Part shown: positions 1-10,800 of the stretch, piece by piece
Layout: each line of letters opens with the position of its first letter
Numbering within the stretch: position 1 is the stretch's first letter
Assembly: GCA_033297205.1 (NCBI GenBank)
Contig: MU859282.1
Span: 1 to 54,618, forward strand
Origin: Pseudoneurospora amorphoporcata
Lineage: Eukaryota; Ascomycota; Sordariomycetes; Sordariales; Sordariaceae
Direction: 5' to 3'
Length of the DNA: 54,618 nt
Position numbers and translations under genes: made by a program
Notes under the pieces: model-generated
What the model was told of the DNA's origin: nothing
The model's database searches: none
Seen by the model: the letters and a program-made list of their open reading frames with translations, nothing else

Positions 1-93
1 CTGGCACGTGCTTAACCTCCCGGGTATTACACTGGTTATCGCCAGTGAGTGGTCGGGTCTTGGGCGACCCTAGTGCCGCTTAAGTTCGTAACA
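1..93 (-). mobile_element. truncated LTR end (probable LTR retrotransposon)
   Basis: Read on the minus strand, this stretch begins TGTTACGAAC at position 93, the TG start usual for retrotransposon LTRs, and runs off the window edge. It is of ordinary base composition and contains a short hairpin (CACTGG...CCAGTG at about 31-48). Immediately beyond 93 the DNA becomes extremely A+T-rich. The element family cannot be named, and the other LTR end is outside the window. It could instead be another dispersed repeat. Confidence 0.35.
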
Positions 94-657
94 GATTATT
101 ATATATAATAATACTATTTGAGGGATTTATAGTACTTTTAATACATTTATCATTTCTAGTACTCTAAGGGTTTTTATATTTCTAGTACTTTAAGGGGGTT
201 TTCTTATTAAAATTTTTTTTTTATATATATTCACAGCATTTTATACTCAATTATACTAATTTCTAATTACGAATTACCCCTAACTTTAATAATATTTATT
301 TACCTATATCTACTATATAAATTAATATCCTATACTGTTATACTCGTAATTTTAAATTCGTATAATTAACCTCTATATAATATATTATAATTTTTTATCT
401 TATTAACTTTTATTAAATTCGTTAAAAAATATATTTTTTTAGTAATAATACTCTTATATAATATCAATTCGCTACCCTAGTTCCTACGCTACCCTTTTAA
501 AAAGTTTTAAATTCCCCCTTCCTTAATCGATTACTACTAGCGTACTAATACTACTACTTTATATATACCTTTATATTACTAAAATACGCCTAAATAAGGT
601 TAAAATTAAGGGAGTATAATAATAAGAATTAGAATAGGATACTTCTATTATTATAAA
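94..657. repeat. A+T-rich, RIP-like degraded sequence
   Basis: Nearly all A and T with TpA-rich runs (ATATAATA, TTATATAT) and stop codons in all six frames. No open frame of note is present. This is the signature of repeat-induced point mutation in Neurospora relatives, where C:G to T:A changes destroy duplicated DNA. What repeat it came from cannot be read any more. Confidence 0.75.
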
Positions 658-1287
658 TGTTAACGTGTGGCTAGTACTGTGCCTTGTAACTGCCCTGTAC
701 TACTCTGTAGTATAGTAGGCTGGTCACTGGGGAACTTAGTCTCCACAGAATAACAGGGCTTGGCCATTGCGTTCTCAGTCTCGCCACCGTTCTTGGCTTC
801 GCGACTATATTCTTGGCTTTGCTAACTTATCCTGCATTCCTTCTAGATTGATTAGTCATTATAGAATGCACTGGAAACTTACAGATCTAGTTTCTTTCCT
901 TTTATAGTAGAGTGTCCCTACTGACTTACAGCAAGCTTCTATGCTCTGGAAGCTTCTAGACACTCAGCATTCATGTATATAAAGACCACTCTCCTCTCCT
1001 CTAGTTAGTCACTCCTTAAGCAAGCAAGCATAACTTGAGCAATACAATACAGTCTTTTTCACAGTGCAGAGTCCACTGTAATCTTCTGTCTTGAGAGCAG
1101 AGTCCTCTCTAAGACCTCTTTTATAATGCTTCTATTGTATTTACAACCACGCTGCAACTACGCTGCTTCCTTCAGCACTGCTGTCGTACCACCGCTTCCG
1201 CTCCGCTCTGCTGCAAGTGCATAGTCCACTGTAGCATCCCTATACTAGTACTATCATCATAGGCTAGTTAGGGCATTGCAGCAAACA
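658..1287 (+). mobile_element. probable solo LTR (about 630 bp)
   Basis: An island of normal base composition between A+T-rich flanks. It begins TGTTAACGTG and ends CAGCAAACA, so the ends are TGTT...AACA, a short imperfect inverted terminus typical of LTRs. A TATA-like TATATAAAG lies near 976, followed by a C/T-rich initiator-like tract, which fits an LTR promoter (U3-R). No coding frame is present. A clean target-site duplication is not visible; flanks are ATAAA and ATTAT, possibly altered by mutation. Identification as a solo LTR is inference. Confidence 0.4.
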
Positions 1288-1560
1288 ATTATATATGTAT
1301 TTAATTCGCTAGCGAGAAAATATTATATTTTATTAAAATAAAGGTCGGATTTATATTAAAAGATCTCTAAAACTTCTTATAATACATTGAATACAATTTA
1401 AAATATATATAATTAACTCATACTAACTTCTATAGCCTATAGCGCTAATATAATATAATTAAATATTATATAAAGCTCTAAATATAATGTACTAATCGTA
1501 TTATAGTACTTCTTCAAACCCTAGACCTACTATTCGCTAATACTAATAATTTATATAATT
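1288..1560. repeat. A+T-rich, RIP-like degraded sequence
   Basis: Stop-dense A+T-rich DNA between the probable LTR and the inverted-repeat element. It contains scattered CGCTA motifs but no gene. Confidence 0.7.
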
Positions 1561-1646
1561 TTATATAAGAAAAGCGCTACTCGCACGTTGGCAAAACTCT
1601 ACTCGCACGTGGATCCACATTTTTTTCTCATATATAACCCGAACCC
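1561..1646 (+). repeat. left terminal inverted repeat of the 1561-2320 element
   Basis: Pairs with 2235-2320 in inverted orientation. Its first 60 bases differ from the partner at only three positions. Confidence 0.8.
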
Positions 1647-2234
1647 TGGCGACCTGCTATGGTCCCACACCCATATAGGTTGTACTGTGCCTGCTAAGCT
1701 CCTAGCCCAGTACACGTTTAGACCCCTACAGTCGTACTGCACTGGCCACTCTGGTCTAGGCGCCCAGACCAGCCTAGACTGAGCAGTCTAACTTGTGATT
1801 TTCTAGCACTAGCACTAGTGCCTTGTCGCACTACTTCCTTTACTAAACCACCATCATATACATCACCACATTGTAATCCTTCAATCCACTACGTCGCGTA
1901 TTATAAGATATTATTAAGTAAACAAAGCGCTAGCATCTGTCGATAGTACGGAATAATCCATCATTTTTCTGTGTGTTTTTTTTAATTAATTGCAATGTAG
2001 ATGACCGATGTAGTAATCCAGCCAACGGGCGCATGCGACCGTGCCACTAAGTGCCCTGTAAGACCGCTATATAAATGCCCTATAAGAACTAAGTCTGGGT
2101 ACAAATCTAGGGGTGCGTACGCTGCAGTCTAGAATCTGGGCTTGGCATGGCATAGCAACCTTAAAAGATTGAAATGTCTAGATGTGCTTAGCGAAATGTA
2201 TAAAAGAATACATCTGCTATGGCAGACTTCGAGC

Positions 2235-2320
2235 GGGTTCAGGTTATGTATAGGAAAAAAATGTGGATCCACGTGTAAGTAGAGTTTTGCCAACGTGCGA
2301 GTAGCGCTTCTCTTATATAA
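2235..2320 (-). repeat. right terminal inverted repeat of the 1561-2320 element
   Basis: Reverse complement of the left repeat. Two differences in the ACTCGCACGTGG block read ACTTACACGTGG on this side, that is C to T and G to A, the RIP direction. Confidence 0.8.
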
Positions 2321-4098
2321 ATACTCGCTAGCGACTAGTATTACGTATATTATTTGCTGCTACTAGTCGTTCTATAATACGTTATGGCTACAATTATCTC
2401 ACGTTAATACAGCTTCAAAATCTAGTCAAAATGGTAAAATTTAGGTACAAATCAAATATAAAATGACGGAGTTATTAATCTTTACAATCTGTAAAGTTGA
2501 TATTGATGCATGTGTGTGTATCTGGCGGTCAGATGCAAAAGTGGGGACTGACACCGTGAATGTAAGGCACAGAGATACAAGTGGAAGCCGGCGGCTAAGG
2601 ACGCCCACTATTTGTTAGTGGGCCCCAACGGCCGAACCCCCTACCCCTCTTTTCACCTCTTGATTAGACGCGCTTCCGCCAACTTTTCTTTATTGTAAAG
2701 ACAGACGAGTCCAACTTGTGGAAAGAAACCACTCACTTCCACATAAACGCGAGAAGTCAGAGTTCAAGAGAGTCAACTTTAACCGAACCTCATCTCTGTT
2801 CGGGTGTGATAACGCAAGACAGCCGCATTCAACGGATGTGAAGAGGGCCCAGAGTGAAGAACCCCGCTGTGGGGGGCTTCCTCTGTTCACTGTCACATCA
2901 CATCTTGCAGCTGGCGATCGACAGGTCGCGAAAACAGCCCTCGCAACCTTTGGGTCCATACCTATCTCTACCGCCATATCAATATCACGGCTTTGTTATA
3001 ATCCAGGAAAGGGTATCCGCCCCTCTCATTGTCCCTTTCGTTGCCTCAGGTCAGCTAGGATCATCCAGCCTCGGTAGTACTGCCCGTGCCTTCTCGGATA
3101 TCAAGATTAAGTAGGAACTGACTGGGAACTTGAACTGAAAGACCAACATAGTATCTACGAATCATCATCATTTCTAAACATACGGAGAAAGAAGAGACCG
3201 GGAGACGCTTCACATCTTTTACCTCAAGTACGGTACTCATTCAGACATGCTCCCGGCCAGTAACCGCAACCATACTTTAAACCCATAACCCCCCCATATC
3301 CCCGTCAGAGGGTTGCTTCATGATATAATTGGTCGATAACCCTTTCTCGCACTCTCTCCAGAAGCGCTCAATGGATGGTACTGGATGGTGCTTCCGGGGA
3401 TGAGGCTTGCATGAAGCATCCTTCCAAAGAAATATGATTTCGGATACTGTGACCCTTCCTTGCTCCTCTGTCGTCAAGTGGTAGAAGAAAGAAGTGTAGT
3501 GAAAACAAGGTGCGATGAGGGCGGCGCGCGCCTCGGCGGAGACGCATGTGCGGCCAAAACTGCGGCCAGCGGCAAGCGCAGAGTGTCGTGCGTTTTAGAA
3601 AGTTGCATCATTTTGCCCATGAACGAATGGAAAAGAAAGTGGACCTGGCCTTGGCCACCTCGATATCCACTGTGACTCAGATTAGATTCATGAAAAGCAA
3701 GATCAAAGGAAGCGCTGATATGAATGTGGGTCGCTGTGATCATGTGAGAGAAGCGCCGAGACTGGGTCAGTGGGTGAGGTTATTCACACTTCGCAGTCTT
3801 CGTTTACGCGAGGCTTCATGTTTCCCTTCGTATCCTTTCCGTCCTCAACAACTTAGTTAACAAGCTTGTACATCGGTTTTCGTTTGTAAAAGCTTTATCA
3901 ACGTATCCAAGACAGAGTGCTTGTAGTTGTGCGTGTTTCCTTCGAATGCCTCACTGAAGATTGCTTGTTTCAACATGCTAATAAAAAGATACAGTGACAA
4001 AAGTAGCCGGCCTATGCCTTATCCAATTCCGCAAAATGGATGGCGGTTACCATATCGACATCATATTCCAACCTCAACTATGATGGGCCACGATCGTC
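2321..4098. other. intergenic region without a supported gene
   Basis: The first 150 bases are still A+T-rich repeat border. From about 2480 on the DNA is ordinary and non-repetitive. Frames of 86-119 codons exist (for example 2718-3077) but start at non-ATG codons, show no recognisable domain and overlap frames on the other strand. The distal end is the 3' flank of the far gene. I see no RNA gene here. Confidence 0.5.
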
Positions 4099-7000
4099 TT
4101 ACAACTGCCTCATCAGCTCTGGGATGTCAAGATTGAATCCCTGCGATGGGTCACTATTGATCCCAAAGAATTGGAACCTATAGATTTCATCCCATGTTAG
4201 CTTCTGTTTTCATCCGAACCTAGTCCGAAAAAAAAAAACTAAAGAAAAAAAAAAGAACTTACCAATCCTCAACATTAAGCGTCGAAGGAACAGGCTGTCC
4301 CTGCACCGAGCTATTACTCCAACTGTCACTCGGGCTTTGCCCGTCATTCGCTCCATTGCCGCCCATCTGCCCGTCAAAGTGGGCATTCCAGAAGCTATTA
4401 GGATTATTATTTCCATATCCTCCCTGCTGGCCCTGGCCCTGACCTGGCACGCCTCCACCAGGTTGCAGCAACCCATTACTATTATTGTTTGGCAACGGAC
4501 TGCCAGCCAGGTTACGCTTAACGCCCTGTGTGTATTCAATAGGTTGATTGGGAAGCCCGCTTGGCATTTGCATCATACTGGGATCCAGGCTGGAATGCTG
4601 TTGGGTAGGTGACAGGTGGGTGAAGAGCGGCATGTTGGTACTTTCTGGGAAGAGCTGGTCGGGTTGGAAGTTCTCCCACATATTTTGTAACAGATTGGGC
4701 GAGTTTCTAGTCACCAGGTACAGATCTGGTGGAGTGGCTGGGACCGAGAAGGATGGATTGAAAGGCGTCGCGGGCCGAGTGTGCGGCCTCGAAGCTGTTC
4801 CGCCCATAAATGCATCATTCGGAGGACGATGACCGTTCTGATTATTGGGTGACATGACAGGTGGCGGCATCGTGCTCGGCGTCGTCTCCGTCTTGGCCGT
4901 CAGACTTGGTGTTTGTGGCCTTGAGCGCTCATAGGATTCTTGGGGCTGGGGAGTATTGACGCTGAAATCAATGGCCATCTCGTCGTATTTACGCTTCTGT
5001 TCGTGTGCACGTTGCTGGTGCTGGTGCTGGTGCTGATGCTGGTGCTGTTGTTGCTGCTGTTGTTGAAGCTGCTGGTGCTGTTCCAGATGAGCAAGACCTT
5101 GCTGCATCCGACGGTGTCTCTTACCCGCCGCCTTCTGAAGCCTCTCTTCCAGGACCCTATTTCCAAGAATGGATTCAAAAAGGGTAAACACCATCTTGCC
5201 CACAAGCCAGACCTTGGAAACATCTTTCAGGGCGGCCATGCATGTCCGTATTCTGTCTTGGGTAACTTGCTGAATGGAGGCAACTGGCGACCTCATCTGA
5301 TATACGTGCATGATAAGCGCGGAGAAGAGACTGTAGACAATGTACGCAGGGCAGTACCGCAGCTGATGGTTAGACTGGAGGTTCTCGATAATAGAGGTGA
5401 TCATAGCTGCCGCCTGAAACGCAATGTTGCGCGATGGATAGGGCGAGTCATCAGGCCATCTGTGAGAACCACTCGGTGGCATATGTGCTCTGTGCAGGAG
5501 GCATAGGGTGGTGTAGTAATTCGAATGGAGCAACGCAGACCAGAAGTGGTGATTCCGCATCTCCCAATAAACGATCTTTGGGCAGTTCTGGAGCCAGTCG
5601 GCAAGAGCCATATCACTGTGTGTCAGATCGATAGCATTCTTTCCCCGGCCCTTCAAGGCAACAGAATATTGCTGAGAGAGGACCAGCCCCATGATTTCGC
5701 ACAGCTTGACGTATTGCAGGAAGAACTGAACGTGGATCTCATCCGGTGGATAGTCGCTTGGGCAATCCGGCTCGTCCTCGATGAAGTCGTCCTCCGTTAG
5801 CATCTCCACATCCGAGTCGTCCAGATTGATGTGGCAAGGTCGTCCCAGCGCAACAGCTGTTGATCGGTCCCTTGTGAACAGTGACCACCAAATACGCTTC
5901 CACAGCCTCTTGTCGGCTTTGCTCAACTGTGAACCCTCAACGCTCCTGTGCATGCCAGAGCCCTGTGCGACAATGGTAGCAACACGACTCCAGTAGAAGA
6001 CGTTCTTGGTGACATCCTCAGGGCCTTCCCAGTACCAGCCCATCAAGAGGAGTGACTGAACAATGGTAACCCGATCGTCTTCGTAGCCCGCTTCGTACAA
6101 GGCTTTGGCTCGCTTGTAGAAGGTAAGGGCGGCAGGCGCTGCAGAACCATTCGCATCCATCAGCTGGGGGTTGGTGCAGACTCGGGAACCGGCGAGAAGC
6201 ATGGCCTGCAGCAGCAACAGTGACGGCGGGTTCTTGGGGTCCCTGTACTGCCGCATAAACTTGGTCCGGTTGATGACGGGGACTATGGGGTGCACCCATT
6301 GGAAGTACGACTCGATGAGCTCATCGCACAGAGACCGTGGTGGTAGCAGGAAAGCGCCTCGCTGATGAAGAATTTCGATCTCGGTACTGTCCAATTCTGA
6401 CAGCCTGGCCTTGTTGCCCCGTACATGTTCCGGCAGTGGATAGTGTACCACATCCGAGTCGCTTTGGCGGTCATGAACGAGAAGGGTGAGGTTGGAAGAC
6501 TCGCCCATGTAGGCTACCCTCCCAGCCTCTGTGATAGGTGCTCTGGTGAACTTGGGCTTCATGACGAGGTTCATGTAGTTGGCCAGGGTTGCGTTATCGT
6601 ACTCTTCCTTTTTCGCCTGTTCCTCGACGTTGGCGGATGTAGCCGGTGTCCCCTCTTGGGTGTGATAGGCCGCGGCAGGTCGGGTGCCGGCCGGGAATGT
6701 GTTGTGTGTGCCGGCCTGGTGCGGCGACCGTTCTTCGGTGTCTCCTCGCTCACTGGGATCCGGTCAGTTGTTTGCATACAAAGCAACCACAGGTAATCAA
6801 GAAGATGACATGTGATGAAAATAGGAAGAAGGGAGAGGTCATCGGCAGCAAGCAAGGAACAGAAGACAAGTAAATAACAAGAAGTAAAAGAACAAGCAGG
6901 TACCTGTCAGAGTCCTTTGATGGGGCAGTGGTGGTGCTTTGCGCGGCGGTCTTCTTGCGTTTAGGTGTTGGGATACGGCATTCGATGGAGAAGGCAACGC

Positions 7001-7658
7001 AGTTGGTGCACGGAACACCGAGGCTTGCGGCATCGCAGCGAACCTATAATGGACATGATGTAAGCATCCATGTCCGCTCAAAGACAAGTGATATGACAGA
7101 TCCGAGGTTTGACAATTGGTTGGGAAGCTTTGCTCAAAAGAGGGCGTCGTACCTTACGGGCATGGCATGTCTACAAAGACGGGTGGTTAGCCTAGGTTTC
7201 GCATGAGAGATAACGCGATAGCCCATGAGCCGAGGCTCGAGGTTGAAATGCGGCGCAATGAGTCGCACCGCGCCAGTGGTCTCTGTTCGGGGCACATTGC
7301 AGGGAGAGTGCCTCAGGAACGTATAAAATACACATTTGCAACTTACTTCGCAAGCTCGAGAGGCTCGTTGTCTTTTTTTCATTCCGAAAGATGACATGTC
7401 AGCTAAAGGAGCTCCTGACCGTTATCCTCCCCAGCGGAATCCGGAATGCACCAACCTCCTGAAACTCATATGGCCGGTTGACGTGCCCGTGGCTGTCGAC
7501 GCCGCCGATGGTGGCTGCTGGCCCTGGGATTGCGCTTGCGACGGTGCTGGCGACTGCGATTGCGACTGTCTCGACTGAGTCGGCGATTGTGAGAATTGCG
7601 GTTGTGGAGGTTGCTGCTTTGGCTGAACTACTTGTTGTCGAGTCGGCTGCGATTGTCC

Positions 7659-7728
<70 letters not shown>

Positions 7729-7838
7729 GGGTAATCCTCTTGTTGTTCTTGCTGTTGCTGAGGGGCGGAAGCAGTTGTCGGCTTCTCTGCTGGCGTTGTC
7801 GCAACCATCGTTGCTCCCTTGGTCGTGTCCATGTCCAT
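4099..7838 (-). CDS. far-1: Zn2Cys6 transcription factor of the FarA/CTF1 (fatty-acid regulator, cutinase transcription factor) family
   Basis: Predicted nuclear activator of fatty-acid catabolism genes, by family. Six exons fit one frame: 7456-7838, 7347-7371, 7153-7170, 6904-7043, 4263-6752 and 4099-4177, giving 1044 residues. The binuclear zinc cluster has Cys135, 138, 145, 154, 157 and 164 (C-x2-C-x6-C-x8-C-x2-C-x6-C), followed by a basic PKRKK stretch. Exons 2 (25 nt) and 3 (18 nt) are microexons inside the finger, and only this splicing restores the cluster. A fungal-specific TF domain follows at about residues 330-620 (SYFQWVHPIVPVINRTKF, GRPCHINLDD). Low-complexity Q tracts lie at about 45-70 and in the Q/H-rich middle. 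The last exon is needed: at 4262 a GTAAGT donor precedes an apparent stop, and splicing adds 25 residues starting FQFFGINSD. The family call is firm; far-1 rather than its paralogue far-2 is inferred. Confidence 0.88.
7659..7727 (-). repeat. CAA/CAG trinucleotide repeat coding polyglutamine
   Basis: About 23 consecutive glutamine codons in exon 1 of the far gene, CAG first and CAA later in the coding direction. Long stopless frames on both strands here are produced by the repeat and are not genes. Length is likely to vary between strains. Confidence 0.9.
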
Positions 7839-10800
7839 TTGCGTCTGGTAACGGGGGATGCACCCGCGCCCTCGTCGAGGCGAAACGAGGAAAGCCTGGT
7901 GTTACGCAATCGTCTATGGGCTGTTGAAGCAGGGAGAGATGGCTAGTCGCGCTCGGTGTTGAAAGAGCTGCGCTTCCTTGTCGGTGGTTGCGTTGCTGGT
8001 TCTGGGTGACGTGAGGGGGACCCGGTGCGATCGACGTGGTTCGTTTATTATTGGCGTGAACTGCCTGCCCAGCCTCTGGACCTGGGTGTTGCCGTGCTAC
8101 GCCGTACTCCGTACTCCGTACCTGGTGCTGCTACCGTTGTGGATGACTTGGGCGTTCGCGTCTCCAGCCGGTTCGTTTGGATGATGTATTGTGTGTGTTT
8201 TGGTCACTGTCGGTTGCGTGTGTGCCGCCACCAGAGATCGCCGCTTTCCCAACGTTCGTCAATAAGACTGACTGATCGAGTTATCCACCAGGTCGCTAAA
8301 TCGAGGCGTAGGAGCTCCTCTTCGGACGCCGCGGAGCTTGGTGTGCCTAGGATGACAGGCGGGACCAGGTGTCGTCCAACGTGGGCGCGAAGTGGAAGCT
8401 ATATCTCTAGGGTGGTAGATGGGGTGCTGGGAACCAGAAGAGCCGACGTGTCTCGTATCCTAGACCTGGCTGTTAAGACTGCGCAATAAGATGGTTGTAT
8501 GTGGTGTAGCAGCTCCCTATGCGAATACGGTTTCAAAAATCAGGAAACCGATCGAATGCGGCCCCGTTCACAGTCGCACCAAGATCGGTTTTATTGTCCA
8601 CGGGTACCTCTACGTGGAGATAGGGCGGGCAGAGAAGGTGGTGGGGGAATTGGAGATGGTCGAAGCCAAGGTAGCTAAGATGAATATACGAAAGGTGAAG
8701 ATTTGGAAAGTGAGGGGGATCGTGAACCCCAAGTCTTCCCAAGACTCGTTGCTTGTTCCTTGTTGGCTTTTCTTTGTGAAGAAGCTGGGGATTGGAGAAC
8801 TGGGAAGGGACTTTGAAGGAGCAACAAGGTAGGTGCGTCGTCTGAAAGCGGGAACATTCCGTCCGATGCGAGGAATCGATAACTGCGACCTGTACCAATT
8901 GCCGTCACTGTCAGCAGAGGCGACCGGGGGAGCTGAGACGGCCAAGCACAGGCGGAATTGCAGGCTACCGCTGCTATACAGTACCTACGCTAGTGTCATC
9001 CCCGGATTGAGCGGACTCACCTTTGCTAGGTAGGTACCCCGCCTTAGGTACCTAGCGCGAGGGGGCTGCTCTGGACGGGGCCTACAATGAACATGTACAA
9101 TCTTGGCACATATCGAACCTCATGTCCTGCTCCTTGTTGTGTAACTGCACGCTACCTTCTCAAAAGCTCTTACGGTAATAATGTCTGTGTACAGAACGCA
9201 GCAATCTACGCAGTTCTTCGCATTAGTTGTACGCGAGAAAGCGTACGATCTTTCTGTTCTCGCAGGTCTGAACTCAACGTACAATACCAGTACAGGCACG
9301 GAGACATAACAGCCGATGAGAAACGCAGTGTGGGACTCTGGATTTTGGGCACTCCATTCGAGTCTTCCCTTTTGTTCAACTTCAGGATGTGTCTCGTGCC
9401 TCAGTTTCGCATGAATGGAGGGAGACCTCTCGGAGACATTGTCATGAATGGAGCAGTGGGACTCTTCGTTCTGTTTTGCATGTGAAAGGGGACCTGTTTG
9501 GACTCCCTGCGTTGGTACCTTGCTTTTACCCCATATTCGCGACGGTTGCCCTGAGAACTCCAAAAGGAAACGAATACCAAGAGGAAAGCCTCCTGCTGTT
9601 GGTCCAGTATCGTGGATCAACTGAATGTCACTCGAGGTTCCTGGTAACATTGACATCAGTCTCTTGCCTCGTGGTGAGCTCGTGGCTCCATGTTGCCTCC
9701 TCGATGCAGTGTTTCCTGCTTGCGGACCTCACTCAGCCATTGCTAGTGAGGACCTGACTATAACGAGCCTCGCGAGCTAACATAACAAGAGCAAGTGTTT
9801 CGTGCTTATTTTGGGTTTGGCTTCTGCTTACAAGTCACAACGGCACCATGAGCATTGGATGAGTGCGACAAAGAGGTAATACTTTCTCCAGGGGAGCCCA
9901 CAAACCCCGTCGAGCCCCCATCATCGTCGCCCGGGGAAAACATCCCAACTGGGAAATGCTGTCCGCCATCACAGAAATCCGGGGCACGGCATCCCGTCTC
10001 CCTTGGCTCCAAGACCTTTCAGCAACGACCTCCTCCACACCACGGACTCCTCCCAGAACCCCGTTCACGACTCTTCTCCGTCCTCCACCTTGAAAAGACA
10101 CAAGATCACCAATGGATTTCTCTAGGCCTTTCGTTAGTTCGGCGGGAAAACGGCGTTTTCCACATTATGTCCACTATCGCAACTATAAGCATCATAGCTT
10201 CCCGTACTATAGAACGATTCCTTTTATTCAGCATACTCAACTACCCCGCAGTATTCCTGCCGGTGAGGAAGATGATCTGATCCTTCAGCAGTTCACAGTT
10301 CAGCTTCAGCTTACGACTTGTTCGGGCAAATAATTAATAACCTGTAGTTATCCTTGCGAACCTCGGGTACCCGACCTGGATGACCCCAAGATCCAAGAAA
10401 GTCTCAAGTCTTGGTTTATCCCAATTGGTCAATACCAACCTAACCGACTCGCACCACTACGGTCCGCGACCACCGTCGCAAACCTCGCAAGCTCGCAACA
10501 CTCGCAAGCATCACCAACATAGCAATGTAAATAACTACAAACGGGACCTCGAAGGAGGAATAGTACTCTCCGGTAGCGTCCGACCTCCCGTATCCTCACC
10601 TACGCCTATCAGGGGGCTCACATACATAGTCCGATCTTCCATTGTACATATTCCTAGAATATTGGAACTATAACAGTTTCGTTTCTCGTAAGTCCTAATT
10701 CGCCAACCCATTGAAGGCTCTAACACAAAAACCGAGGCTTCCCCAGAAAAATTCTCATAGGACGTGTAGAAATCCGGGGAAAAGTCTCCGAGTTGATGCA

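Larger units (their letters stand above)
1561..2320. mobile_element. non-autonomous inverted-repeat DNA element (MITE-like, 760 bp)
   Basis: The ends form terminal inverted repeats of about 86 bp: 1561-1646 matches the reverse complement of 2235-2320 with about seven mismatches, nearly all transitions. Both ends begin TTATATAAGA and contain the block TCGCACGTTGGCAAAACTCT. The interior has normal base composition and only a short chance frame from a non-ATG start inside the left repeat (1588-1782), so no transposase is encoded. The transition-only differences fit mild RIP. The superfamily is not identified; a TA target site is possible because both flanks are TA-rich. Confidence 0.65.

Noticed and set aside
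1..93. Loose resemblance of the minus strand to a dispersed 5S rRNA gene (CTTAAGC, CGGGAGGTTA)
   Set aside because: The order and spacing of the motifs do not match 5S rRNA. The TGTTACG end fits an LTR better.
1588..1782. 64-codon frame in the inverted-repeat element
   Set aside because: Starts at a TTG within the terminal repeat and has no transposase feature.
2718..3077. 119-codon plus-strand frame near the repeat block
   Set aside because: Starts at GTG, overlaps a minus-strand frame and has no conserved feature.
7399..7863. Poly-Thr, poly-Leu and poly-Ala frames around 7.4-7.9 kb
   Set aside because: Shifted-frame or opposite-strand shadows of the polyglutamine repeat in the far gene.
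9120..9656. 178-codon minus-strand frame
   Set aside because: Overlaps frames on both strands and has no conserved feature.
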